From the NCBI GenBank assembly GCA_017882025.1, contig JADGQG010000019.1, forward strand, positions 1 to 16,747: DNA of 16,747 nucleotides, given 5' to 3'. A program made the translations under genes and the position numbers. The DNA comes from Chloroflexota bacterium (GTDB lineage Bacteria; Chloroflexota; Limnocylindria; Limnocylindrales; CSP1-4). Below, piece after piece: positions 5,832 through 12,454 of the stretch. How positions within the stretch are numbered: the stretch's first letter is position 1; each line of letters opens with the position of its first letter. Under the pieces are notes generated by a model, which worked only from the letters and a program-made list of their open reading frames with translations, made no database searches and was not told where the DNA came from.

Positions 5832-7487
5832 TCAGACCGGGGAGAGCCCCGCCGTGTCGGCCGCCGCGGGCCCCAGGCGTCGGAGCGTCGCGAGGACCAC
5901 GTCCACGGCCGCAGGGGAGCTCAGGTAGTTCACGATCCCGGCGCGCAGGTACGTCCGGCCCCGGAGGATCGTGGTCGAGAGCCAGCCCTCGCCCGACCGG
6001 TTCAGCGCGGCGCAGAGGAGGTCCGTGTAGCGGTCGAGCGAGCCGGGATCGGACGCCTCGAGCGCGGCCGCCCGGGCCCGCCCGCCCGGGACGTGCCGGA
6101 AGCACACGACCGACAGCTCCGGGGCGCCGGCAGGGATCGCTTCCAGGTCGTCGCTGTCCGCGATCCGGGCCGCAAGGTGCCCGGCGAGATCGTCGTTCAT
6201 CTCTACAAGCCGTCCCAGGCCAGCCGTCCCGAGGTGCTTCCAGCTTGCCCAGAGCTTGAGGGCGCGAAACCGCCGCGTCCCCTCGAAGCTGTACTGGTAC
6301 CAGTGGATCGGCTCCTCATCCGGGTTGCCGTGGCGGTAGTACTCCGGCTCGCGGTGGAACGTCTGCCGCAGGTCCTCCTGCCGCCGGACCAGGAGACCGC
6401 CGATGTCGTAGGCCTGGAAGAACCACTTGTGCGGGTCGATCGTGATGGAGTTCGCCCGCGCAAGGTCCGGCACGCGGCCCGCGTCCCGCGCGGAGAGGAG
6501 CGCGGCTCCGCCGTACGCCGCGTCCACGTGGAGCCAGAGCCCGTGGGCCGCCGCCACGTCGGCCAGCTCGCCCGTCGCGTCCACCGCACCCGTGTTCGTG
6601 CTCCCGGCGACAGCCGTGATGGCGAGCGGCCGCAGGCCGGCAGCGGCATCTTCGGCGAGCGCCCGAGCCACGTCCACCCCGCGGAGACGGAAGCGTGCGT
6701 CGGATGACACGACGTGCAGCGTCCCCTCCGGGAAACCCAGGATGTCGAGCGCCTTCGCGATCGAGAAGTGCGCCTGGTCGCTGGCGTAGATGCGGACGCC
6801 GTCGAGCGCGGCCCCGCGCGGCACGGCCGGATAGGCGGCCACGCCACCCGCTGCGAGGCGCGACGGATCCAGGGCTGCCGTCGCCGGCAGCCCGGCCGCG
6901 GCGGCGGCAGCGAGCCGCGCGAGGTGCACGTCGCGGACGACGGCGAGTGCCATCAGGTTCGCCATCGTGCCGCCGGAAGTCAGCACACCCCAACTCCCGG
7001 CGCCATACCCGACGAGGTCACACAGCCAGCGGTTGACCTCCTCCTCCACGAACGTCCCAACCGGGCCCGCCTGGTAGACGTCGATCCCCTGGTTGATCCA
7101 CTGGGCGAGGAGCTCTCCCACGATCGACAGCGCGAGTGGCGGCGGCGTGAAGTACGAGAGGACGCCGGGGTGGTAGGGGTTGAGCTGGTACGGCGCCAGC
7201 CTGGCGGTGAACTCGGCGAGGATCTCCGCAGCCGGCGTCGGCATGGCCGGGGCCGAGCCGGGCCCGCCCGTCGAGCCAAAATGGCGCCTGCGCATCTCGG
7301 CGTACGTTTCCGGGCCCGTTCCGCGCCGGACGCCCTCGCGGTAGAGGTAGTCCAGGCTCGTCTGCCATGCTGCCGCGCCGAGGCGCTCGAGCGCCGCCCG
7401 GCTGGTCGCCTCGTCGCCGATCCCCAGCAACTCAGGCTCTGGGTGCCAGCGGAAGCGGGCGAGTGGGTCGGCGGGCTGATCGTGCAT
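5832..7487 (-). CDS. PLP-dependent group II amino-acid decarboxylase (substrate uncertain)
   Basis: 551 residues on the minus strand. Family hallmarks: SGGTMANLMAL (about 171-181, phosphate binding), SDQAHFSIAKA with His240 expected to stack on PLP, STNTGAVD (297-304), VDAAYGGA with Asp322 to the pyridine nitrogen, and DPHKW with Lys354 as the PLP lysine. The length is typical of bacterial aromatic-L-amino-acid, tyrosine or aspartate 1-decarboxylase homologs. Motifs do not settle the substrate. ATG 7487 (MHDQPADPLARF) is preferred over an upstream ATG at 7742. The 85 extra residues in between are low-complexity, lie antisense to the neighbouring gene, and match nothing expected for the family. 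A TACGAT lies just upstream and there is no SD, suggesting a leaderless message. It splits the pyr genes and is transcribed against them. An aspartate decarboxylase would compete with PyrB for aspartate, but that is speculation. Confidence 0.9.
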   Translation of the reverse strand: MHDQPADPLARFRWHPEPELLGIGDEATSRAALERLGAAAWQTSLDYLYREGVRRGTGPETYAEMRRRHFGSTGGPGSAPAMPTPAAEILAEFTARLAPYQLNPYHPGVLSYFTPPPLALSIVGELLAQWINQGIDVYQAGPVGTFVEEEVNRWLCDLVGYGAGSWGVLTSGGTMANLMALAVVRDVHLARLAAAAAAGLPATAALDPSRLAAGGVAAYPAVPRGAALDGVRIYASDQAHFSIAKALDILGFPEGTLHVVSSDARFRLRGVDVARALAEDAAAGLRPLAITAVAGSTNTGAVDATGELADVAAAHGLWLHVDAAYGGAALLSARDAGRVPDLARANSITIDPHKWFFQAYDIGGLLVRRQEDLRQTFHREPEYYRHGNPDEEPIHWYQYSFEGTRRFRALKLWASWKHLGTAGLGRLVEMNDDLAGHLAARIADSDDLEAIPAGAPELSVVCFRHVPGGRARAAALEASDPGSLDRYTDLLCAALNRSGEGWLSTTILRGRTYLRAGIVNYLSSPAAVDVVLATLRRLGPAAADTAGLSPV

Positions 7488-7495
7488 CGCCGGAG

Positions 7496-7501
7496 ATCGT
7501 A
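7496..7501 (-). promoter_or_regulatory. Candidate -10 for the decarboxylase gene, leaderless type
   Basis: On the minus strand TACGAT (TAnnnT) ends 8 bases before the ATG at 7487, so transcription would start within a base or two of the start codon. No SD is seen. The -35 region is not convincing. Confidence 0.4.
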
Positions 7502-7641
7502 CCGGACGCCGCGCGTGAGCCGTCTGACCTCGGTGCGGCGGGCCACTCGCCGGATCCTCGGACGCTCGGCACCGTTCGAGCGTATTGTCAGGCCGACGAA
7601 ACCGAAATGCCCGTGCGGGGCCGCCGAGGACTTCCGACTCC

Positions 7642-8154
7642 GTGACCGACGACGTGACGCCCACGACTGCCCTCGACCGCGAGCCAGCCCATCCCGCTGC
7701 AGCCGCGGCAACCTCCGGCGATCGCCGGAGCTCCGCCGACATCGCGGCCCGTCGTCCGGCCTACAAGGGGGAGGAGCTCGATGCCGCGCGCGGCCCGGGT
7801 CTTGGCTGCTTCTGGTTTCAGGCGGCGGTCCTCGCCTTCTTCCTGGTCCTCATCCCGATCGGCGTCACGCTGAACTGGCCGTTCGAGGTCCTCGCGGCGC
7901 TCCTCTTCGTGGCGCTGGGCCTGCTCCTCTTCGTGGGCCAGACGCTGATCTTCCTGCTGCGGCTCGTGGCGGCCGATCGCCGCGACGCAGGTCGTCGCCG
8001 GCCGCTTGCGAGCGCCACGCCGACGGTGGGAGAGCTGGAGGACGTGCTGCTCGACGTGCCGGCCGCCGATGTCGTCGATCGCGGCGATGCGACTGCCGCG
8101 ACGGAGCCTCCTGCGCCGCCGACCGAGCCCGGGGCGGAGGGCGTGCGAGAATAG
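7642..8154 (+). CDS. Hypothetical two-helix membrane protein
   Basis: 170 residues from GTG 7642, which follows a GAGGA (7626-7630) by 11 bases. A TTG at 7585 in the same frame would add 19 residues and is less likely. The layout is a polar Ala/Thr/Arg-rich N-terminus (1-50), a hydrophobic segment at about 57-77 (FWFQAAVLAFFLVLIPIGV), a second at about 81-107 (FEVLAALLFVALGLLLFVGQ), then a charged tail rich in Ala, Asp, Glu and Pro. The two helices are joined by a very short turn (around TLNWP), so both ends should be on the same side, probably the cytoplasm. I do not recognise a family. It is divergent from the decarboxylase and 82 bases ahead of the next gene. Third-position GC and hydrophobic pattern support real coding. 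Confidence 0.7.
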   Translation: MTDDVTPTTALDREPAHPAAAAATSGDRRSSADIAARRPAYKGEELDAARGPGLGCFWFQAAVLAFFLVLIPIGVTLNWPFEVLAALLFVALGLLLFVGQTLIFLLRLVAADRRDAGRRRPLASATPTVGELEDVLLDVPAADVVDRGDATAATEPPAPPTEPGAEGVRE

Positions 8155-8215
8155 CGTTCGCCGCGAACGGCGACCAACCAGGGGGCTCGCGTCCCCGAAC
8201 CGCCGGGAGGGCGGT
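8155..8215 (+). other. Cluster of short hairpins between two unknown genes
   Basis: Directly after the stop at 8154, CGTTCG-CCG-CGAACG (8155-8169) is a perfect inverted repeat. GGGG/CCCC (8182-8185 with 8193-8196) can form a second hairpin. ACCGCC-GGGAG-GGCGGT (8199-8215) is a third, ending 3 bases before the SD of the next gene. No T-tract follows, so a classical terminator is unlikely. They may mark RNA processing, mRNA protection or translation control. Confidence 0.4.
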
Positions 8216-8236
8216 GGAGAAGGAGGGCTGACCGCC

Positions 8237-8563
8237 GTGCCGGTGCTCGCGACGTACTTCTCGGTCCGGCGTGGGCGCGACCCGTTCTTCAAGTTCTTCA
8301 TGCGCACGATCTTCCCGCGGCAGGTGCGGGAGTACGAGGAGAAGTTCGGCATCCGGTTCCTGGGCTGGTACAACGTGGCCCACGGCTGGGACTTCGACAA
8401 CGTGATCCTCATGGACCTGCCCGACTACGCCACGCTCGACAAGCTGGAGGCCGACGAGGCCACCCGCGCGCTCGGTCATCGGGCCGGCGAGTGGATCTTC
8501 GAGCGGCACCACTCGATGTTCCTCCGGGAGCGGATGGGCACCGACCTTGAATACCACCCCTAG
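8237..8563 (+). CDS. Small hypothetical protein, 108 residues
   Basis: GTG start preceded by GAAGGAGGG (8219-8227) at 9 bases, a strong SD that decides the start within a longer open frame. The protein has no signal peptide or membrane helix. Its order (LATYFSVRRG as a first strand, an amphipathic helix around FPRQVREYEEKFGIRFLGWYN, a strand NVILMDLPD, a helix with DKLEADEATRALG, and an Arg/His-rich end IFERHHSMFLRERMG) resembles small dimeric alpha/beta-barrel (ferredoxin-like) proteins. That is an impression of secondary structure, not a family match. Arg, His and aromatic residues are frequent and could line a pocket. It lies 52 bases ahead of the acidic repeat protein and is probably co-transcribed with it. 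Function unknown. Confidence 0.8.
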   Translation: MPVLATYFSVRRGRDPFFKFFMRTIFPRQVREYEEKFGIRFLGWYNVAHGWDFDNVILMDLPDYATLDKLEADEATRALGHRAGEWIFERHHSMFLRERMGTDLEYHP

Positions 8564-8615
8564 CTCCGGGCGCCGACGACGACCCGGACATCGAATCGAG
8601 AAGGAGGCGCCAGCA

Positions 8616-9551
8616 ATGGACGCGAACCGCACCGATCTGCTCGGCGAGCTCGCCCGCGACGCCGCCCTCGAGCGTTCCGATTTCCTGGTCCGATCGGCCG
8701 AACAGCTCCAGGGTTTCCTGGAGGCGAACGCCGCCCGGATCAAGGAGATCGGCGGCATGACGCTGATCGACGACGACCCCGACTACCTTTCCGTCGCGCC
8801 CGATCTCTCGTTCCGCAGCCGGACACGATTCCAGGACGAGGCGACCGACGAGTGGGTCAGCGAGACCGAGGTGATCGAGAGCGCGGCGGAGCTGGTGGAG
8901 CTCTACAACCCCGCCGACATCTACGCGGCATTCGCCGAGGCCGCGCGGGAGGTCGCTGGCCTGGAGCCAGAGCCAACTGCCGCCGATGATCTCCTCAACG
9001 TCGCCGGGATCGGGCCCGAGGAGACGGTCTCGCCGGAGGCCGACGTCGCGTACGCCGCGGCCGCCGATGATTGGGCGGCCGGCCAGCCGCTCGACGCCGA
9101 CGACGAGACGTCGGCTGCGCACAAGCTTTACGACCTCGCGCTCACGTTCCAGGAGCGGAGCCAGCTGTCCGAGGCCCGCCTGATCGAGCAGTTCCAGCAG
9201 GCGGCGGGCGGCCTTGCCGAACAGGTGGGCGACCTGATCGTCATCGACGACGACGACGAGCGGCTCTCGCTGGCCCGGTCCGGCCAGATCCATGCCGAGG
9301 TCGAGCCGGAGGGAGACGAGGGTGCGTGGCGCAAGCTCACGACGCCCGAGGAGCTGGTGGAGTTCTACGACCCGACGGACGTCTTCGGCGACATCGCGGA
9401 TGCGATCGCGGAAGCGTACCCGGCCGTCGCGCCCGAGATGGACGAGGACGACGATGGCGAATCCGTCGACGACGAATCCGCCGACGACGAATCCGCCGAT
9501 GACGAGAAGTCGGGGGACGACGCCGAGGCCCACCCGGGGGCGGACCGCTAG
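8616..9551 (+). CDS. Acidic hypothetical protein built from two diverged repeats
   Basis: 311 residues; the start is set by AAGGAGG (8601-8607) eight bases before the ATG. The protein is strongly acidic and has no signal peptide or membrane helix. Two halves are similar. Residues about 9-113 contain GMTLIDDDPDYLSVA and later ELVELYNPADIYAAFAEAARE. Residues about 171-269 contain DLIVIDDDDERLSLA and later ELVEFYDPTDVFGDIADAIAE. Each half runs: helical start, an IDDD strand/turn, a variable part, then an (E)LVE-F/L-Y-(N/D)P-x-D-(I/V) helix. The linker (about 114-168) is Ala/Asp/Glu-rich. The tail is an Asp/Glu/Ser repeat encoded by 15-bp DNA units. I do not recognise the family. The soluble acidic character and duplication suggest a cytoplasmic binding or scaffold protein, but no function is assigned. 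Confidence 0.85.
   Translation: MDANRTDLLGELARDAALERSDFLVRSAEQLQGFLEANAARIKEIGGMTLIDDDPDYLSVAPDLSFRSRTRFQDEATDEWVSETEVIESAAELVELYNPADIYAAFAEAAREVAGLEPEPTAADDLLNVAGIGPEETVSPEADVAYAAAADDWAAGQPLDADDETSAAHKLYDLALTFQERSQLSEARLIEQFQQAAGGLAEQVGDLIVIDDDDERLSLARSGQIHAEVEPEGDEGAWRKLTTPEELVEFYDPTDVFGDIADAIAEAYPAVAPEMDEDDDGESVDDESADDESADDEKSGDDAEAHPGADR
9453..9497 (+). repeat. Three tandem 15-bp units encoding an Asp/Glu/Ser tail
   Basis: Unit 1 is GATGGCGAATCCGTC (9453-9467). Units 2 and 3 are identical, GACGACGAATCCGCC (9468-9482 and 9483-9497). A partial unit follows. They encode D(G/D)ES(V/A) repeats. Identical neighbouring units suggest recent slippage, so the number of copies may vary between strains. 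Confidence 0.85.
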
Positions 9552-9619
9552 TCGCCAGCGGCGCGACGGAAGCCGTCCTCGCCGGGCCTGTCGCACGCTG
9601 CCATCACCGAACCCGCCGT

Positions 9620-10498
9620 ATGCAGCTCGTCGACGCCGAACTCCAGGAGAGCCGGCAGGTCCTGCCGGGCCAGTGGCTCCAGCAGTACCACGCCCCGGCG
9701 CTCGCGGTGAGCGCCCGGGCCGGGCAGTTCGTGCATCTCCGGACCGGTGACTGGTCGGGGCTCGTCCTGCGCCGGCCGTTCACGATCAACACGGCAGACC
9801 CGGCGACCGGCGCGATCTCGCTCCACTTCCGCGAAGTCGGCCGCGGGACCGCCTGGCTGTCACGCCTGCGGCCGGGCGAACGGATCGACATGCTGGGTCC
9901 GCTGGGGCAGGGGTTCCAGGTGGATTCGCGGAGCCGGCACCTCCTGCTGGTGGCCGGCGGGCTGGGGATCGCCGACCTCAGGCTGCTCGTCGATGAAGCG
10001 CTCCGCGACGGTCGGCAGGTGGTCCTCCTCTACGGCTGCCGCGACGCGTCCGAGGTCTATCCGTCGTCGCTCCTTCCGGACGAGGTGGAATACCTGGTCG
10101 CGACGGACGACGGGTCAGTGGGCCACCGCGGGTTCGTCACCGATCTCGTCCTCGACTACGAGGCGTGGGCGGACCAGGCCTTTGCCTGCGGCCCGCTGCC
10201 GATGCTCCGGACCCTGGCGGGCCTGGTCGCCGGGCGGAAGGGCCGACTTGGCGTGGCGACGCTCGGGCGCAAGAGAGGCGGCGGCAGGTCGGTCCCGCCC
10301 GGATCGCCGGCGGCCCGGAAGAAGGCCTTTCTGCAGGTCGCGATGGAGCAGAACATGGGCTGCGCGGTGGGCGCCTGCCTGGGCTGCGTGATCTGGGGCG
10401 TCAACGGACCGCAACGCGTCTGCCGCGAGGGCCCGGTCTTCGCCTTCGACGAGATCGACTGGGATGCGACGGCCGGGGCGGCGACGCACAAGCGATGA
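9620..10498 (+). CDS. pyrK: Dihydroorotate dehydrogenase B electron-transfer subunit (FAD, 2Fe-2S)
   Basis: 292 residues. PyrK carries electrons from the PyrD flavin through a 2Fe-2S cluster and FAD to NAD+. Visible: RAGQFVHLR and the FAD motif RRPFTI (51-56), GPLGQGF (93-99), the NAD-domain start VAGGLGIADL (111-120), and FACGPLPML (188-196). The cluster cysteines are C248, C253, C256 and C268 (C-x4-C-x2-C-x11-C). A basic Gly/Arg-rich stretch of about 30 residues at 204-236 (RKGRLGVATLGRKRGGGRS and on) sits between the NAD domain and the cluster and makes the protein longer than the usual 250-260. No SD is seen before ATG 9620, so the start is the first reasonable ATG in frame. The stop overlaps pyrD as ATGA, fitting a heterotetrameric PyrK2-PyrD2 enzyme. 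Confidence 0.94.
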   Translation: MQLVDAELQESRQVLPGQWLQQYHAPALAVSARAGQFVHLRTGDWSGLVLRRPFTINTADPATGAISLHFREVGRGTAWLSRLRPGERIDMLGPLGQGFQVDSRSRHLLLVAGGLGIADLRLLVDEALRDGRQVVLLYGCRDASEVYPSSLLPDEVEYLVATDDGSVGHRGFVTDLVLDYEAWADQAFACGPLPMLRTLAGLVAGRKGRLGVATLGRKRGGGRSVPPGSPAARKKAFLQVAMEQNMGCAVGACLGCVIWGVNGPQRVCREGPVFAFDEIDWDATAGAATHKR

Positions 10499-11664
10499 AG
10501 GCGAAGAAGCGGGTCGTGACCTACGGCAAGGGCGTGCCGCCGTCGCGCGGTGCGGCGAGCAGTCCCGCGCCGAAGACACACCGGACGCCCACCGTCCGCA
10601 CGATCCGGAGCGCGATCGTGGAGCCGAGGTCGGCGCCCCCGCCACGCCCGGCGTCGTCCGCCGCCCGACCGGTCGGCCAGCCGGTCGCGGGACCGGCCCG
10701 ATCCGCCGTGGATCTCTCGGTGGATCTCGGGCGCGGCCTGGTCCTGCGCAACCCGATCCTCGTCGCGTCGGGGACGTTCGGCTACGGAGTGGAATACGCC
10801 GACGTGGTCGACATCCAGCGGATCGGGGCGATCTGCTGCAAAGGAACCACCCTCCGGCCACGCCAGGGCAATCGCCCGCCGCGGGTCACGGAGACGCCCG
10901 GCGGGATGCTCAACTCCATCGGCCTGCAGAATCCCGGCGTCGACGCGGTGCTGGAGCGGTACGCGACGCAGTGGGCCGGCTGGCAGGTTCCCGTGATCGT
11001 GAACGTCGCCGGAGAGTCCATCGAGGACTACGTCGGCGTGGTCCGGAAGCTCGACCTCGTGCCGGGGATTGCCGGCGTGGAGCTGAACATCAGCTGCCCG
11101 AACGTCGGGAAGGGCGGGCTCCAGTTCGCGATCGACCAGGAGGCAGCGGCGGCCGTGACGCGCGCAGTCCGGCGCGCCACCGAGCTGCCGCTCATCGTCA
11201 AGCTCTCGCCCAACGTCGCCGACATCCGGCCGATCGCGGCCGCAATCGCCGCCGCCGGGGCCGATGCGCTCTCGGCGGTCAACACGCTCTCCGGGATGGC
11301 GCTCCGCGCGGACCGGTCGGGGCCGTTCCTCGGCAACACGTACGGTGGGCTGTCCGGCCCGGCGATCAAGCCGGTGGCGCTTCGGATCGTCTACGAGGTG
11401 GCACAGGTGGTGGACATCCCCGTCATCGCGATCGGCGGGGTGACGGGGCTCGACGATGTCCTGGACTACCTGGCGGCGGGCGCGGTCGCGGTCCAGGTGG
11501 GGACGGCGATCTTCGCGGACCCGACGCTGCCGGTGCGATTGGTGGATCAGCTGGCGACGGAATGCGGGCGCCGGGGCCTCGCCTCGTACGAGCTGCTCAT
11601 CGGGACGGCGCTGCCAACGCGGCCGAACGCAGCCTCCTCGAAGGGCGTCGAGTACCGGCCGTAA
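10495..11664 (+). CDS. pyrD: Dihydroorotate dehydrogenase catalytic subunit, class 1B, with N-terminal extension
   Basis: 389 residues. It oxidises dihydroorotate to orotate with FMN and passes electrons to PyrK. Visible: NPILVASGTFGYG (86-98), KGTTLRPRQGN, GGMLNSIGLQNPG (137-148), ELNISCPNV with Cys201, the class 1B active-site base, then LIVKLSPNV, VNTLSGM, GGLSGPAIKPVALR and IAIGGV for FMN-phosphate binding. The fold starts near residue 73. The first 70 residues are a basic Pro/Ser/Ala/Arg-rich tail not found in common PyrD proteins of about 305-315 residues. ATG 10495 overlaps the pyrK stop (ATGA). GTG 10708 would give a normal-length protein but has no good SD, and the GC-rich third positions across the tail favour translation. 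Class 1B with PyrK means NAD-linked, cytoplasmic action. Confidence 0.94.
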   Translation: MKAKKRVVTYGKGVPPSRGAASSPAPKTHRTPTVRTIRSAIVEPRSAPPPRPASSAARPVGQPVAGPARSAVDLSVDLGRGLVLRNPILVASGTFGYGVEYADVVDIQRIGAICCKGTTLRPRQGNRPPRVTETPGGMLNSIGLQNPGVDAVLERYATQWAGWQVPVIVNVAGESIEDYVGVVRKLDLVPGIAGVELNISCPNVGKGGLQFAIDQEAAAAVTRAVRRATELPLIVKLSPNVADIRPIAAAIAAAGADALSAVNTLSGMALRADRSGPFLGNTYGGLSGPAIKPVALRIVYEVAQVVDIPVIAIGGVTGLDDVLDYLAAGAVAVQVGTAIFADPTLPVRLVDQLATECGRRGLASYELLIGTALPTRPNAASSKGVEYRP

Positions 11665-11671
11665 CGGCGCG

Positions 11672-11687
11672 CCGACGCATGCATCGG
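11672..11687 (+). other. Near-perfect 16-bp palindrome between pyrD and pyrE
   Basis: CCGACGCATGCATCGG has 7 of 8 arm positions matching. It starts 8 bases after the pyrD stop and ends 18 bases before the pyrE -10. It could be an operator for pyrE or a weak hairpin ending pyrD mRNA; no T-tract follows. Short GC-rich palindromes are common at this base composition. Confidence 0.3.
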
Positions 11688-11705
11688 TGCGCCCGCCGCA
11701 GCCCG

Positions 11706-11711
11706 TAGAAT
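11706..11711 (+). promoter_or_regulatory. Leaderless-type -10 element of pyrE
   Basis: TAGAAT lies six bases before the pyrE ATG at 11718, so transcription should start at or next to the ATG. This spacing of TAnnnT is standard for leaderless genes in several high-GC and Deinococcus-like bacteria. No SD precedes the ATG and no clear -35 is seen, which fits. Confidence 0.6.
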
Positions 11712-11717
11712 CCACCG

Positions 11718-12395
11718 ATGACCACGATCCGCCCCGCCCTTGACGCAGCCGCGCGCACCGCGATGGGCGCCCGCACGGAGTCCCTCTTCCAGCGCGCCGG
11801 TGCCCTGAAGGAAGGCCATTTCCTCCTCAAGTCCGGCCGCCACAGCGAGCGCTACCTGGAGAAGTTCCTGCTCCTCCAGGACCCGGCCGTCACGAGCGAG
11901 CTCTGCTCGCTCTGGGCGAGCGCCGCACGGGGGACGGACGGTCGCCCGATGGTGGACGTCGTTGCGGGTCCGACCACGGGCGGGATCGTGCTGGCGTTCG
12001 AGACGGCGCGCCAGCTCGGGGTTCGCGGCATCTTCGCCGAGGAAGTCCGGGGCCCCGATGGGGCGGCCCGCCGAGAGTTCCGGCGCGGATTCCGGATCGA
12101 GCCGGGCGAGCGGGTCCTGCTGGTGGACGACATCCTGACCACGGGCGGCTCGCTTCTCGCGATGCTGCCGCCCGTGGAGGCGGCCGGCGGGGACATCGTG
12201 GCCTGCTTCGTGCTGGCCGACCGCTCGGGCGGGTCCGCGGTCCTCGTCTCCCCGACGACGCAGCGGCGCTACCCGGTCCAGGGCCTCTGGCAGCTCGAGA
12301 TCCCGACCTTCGAGCCGGGGCCGGCCAGCTGCCCGGGCTGCGCCGCGGGCGCGCCGCTCTACGCGCCGGGGAGCACGGGCGCCGCGGGCGCCTGA
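11718..12395 (+). CDS. pyrE: Orotate phosphoribosyltransferase
   Basis: 225 residues. It joins orotate and PRPP to give orotidine monophosphate. Visible: FLLKSGRHSERYLEKF (35-50, substrate loop), DVVAGPTTGGI (80-90), a flexible loop region AEEVRGPDG, and the PRPP motif VLLVDDILTTGGS (133-145). The C-terminus has CPGC (205-208) followed by GAPLYAPGS, like a PyrE subgroup with a C-x2-C tail (for example CPLC in Thermus-type sequences); a metal or structural role is possible but not shown. The ATG is placed by the N-terminus and by the TAGAAT box. It stands 53 bases after pyrD with its own promoter, so it may escape the PyrR switch that governs pyrRBC. The neighbour to the right is convergent. 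Confidence 0.95.
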   Translation: MTTIRPALDAAARTAMGARTESLFQRAGALKEGHFLLKSGRHSERYLEKFLLLQDPAVTSELCSLWASAARGTDGRPMVDVVAGPTTGGIVLAFETARQLGVRGIFAEEVRGPDGAARREFRRGFRIEPGERVLLVDDILTTGGSLLAMLPPVEAAGGDIVACFVLADRSGGSAVLVSPTTQRRYPVQGLWQLEIPTFEPGPASCPGCAAGAPLYAPGSTGAAGA

Positions 12396-12410
12396 CCGGA
12401 GCCGGTGTCA

Positions 12411-12428
12411 CGGCCGACGGATCGGCCG
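12411..12428 (+). terminator. Perfect hairpin between convergent pyrE and the mini-gene
   Basis: CGGCCGACGGATCGGCCG forms a 7-bp GC-rich stem with tetraloop CGGA. It lies 16 bases past the pyrE stop and 27 bases past the mini-gene stop on the other strand, so it could end transcripts from both sides. It lacks a T-tract on either strand, so it is not a textbook intrinsic terminator. Confidence 0.45.
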
Positions 12429-12454
12429 CCCCCCGGCGTCGTGGAGTTCCGGGT

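Noticed and set aside
6714..7641. Plus-strand open frame over the decarboxylase
   Set aside because: Antisense to the decarboxylase PLP domain; no recognisable feature.
7488..7742. Longer decarboxylase start at 7742 adding 85 residues
   Set aside because: The extra part is low-complexity, antisense to the membrane-protein gene, and not expected for the family.
10271..10282. Second PyrR-like motif (CAAGAGAGGCGG) inside pyrK
   Set aside because: It lacks the UCC arm needed for the hairpin and lies in coding sequence; a chance match to GAGAGGC.
10156..11715. 519-residue minus-strand open frame over pyrK/pyrD
   Set aside because: Shadow of two motif-rich genes; biased composition.
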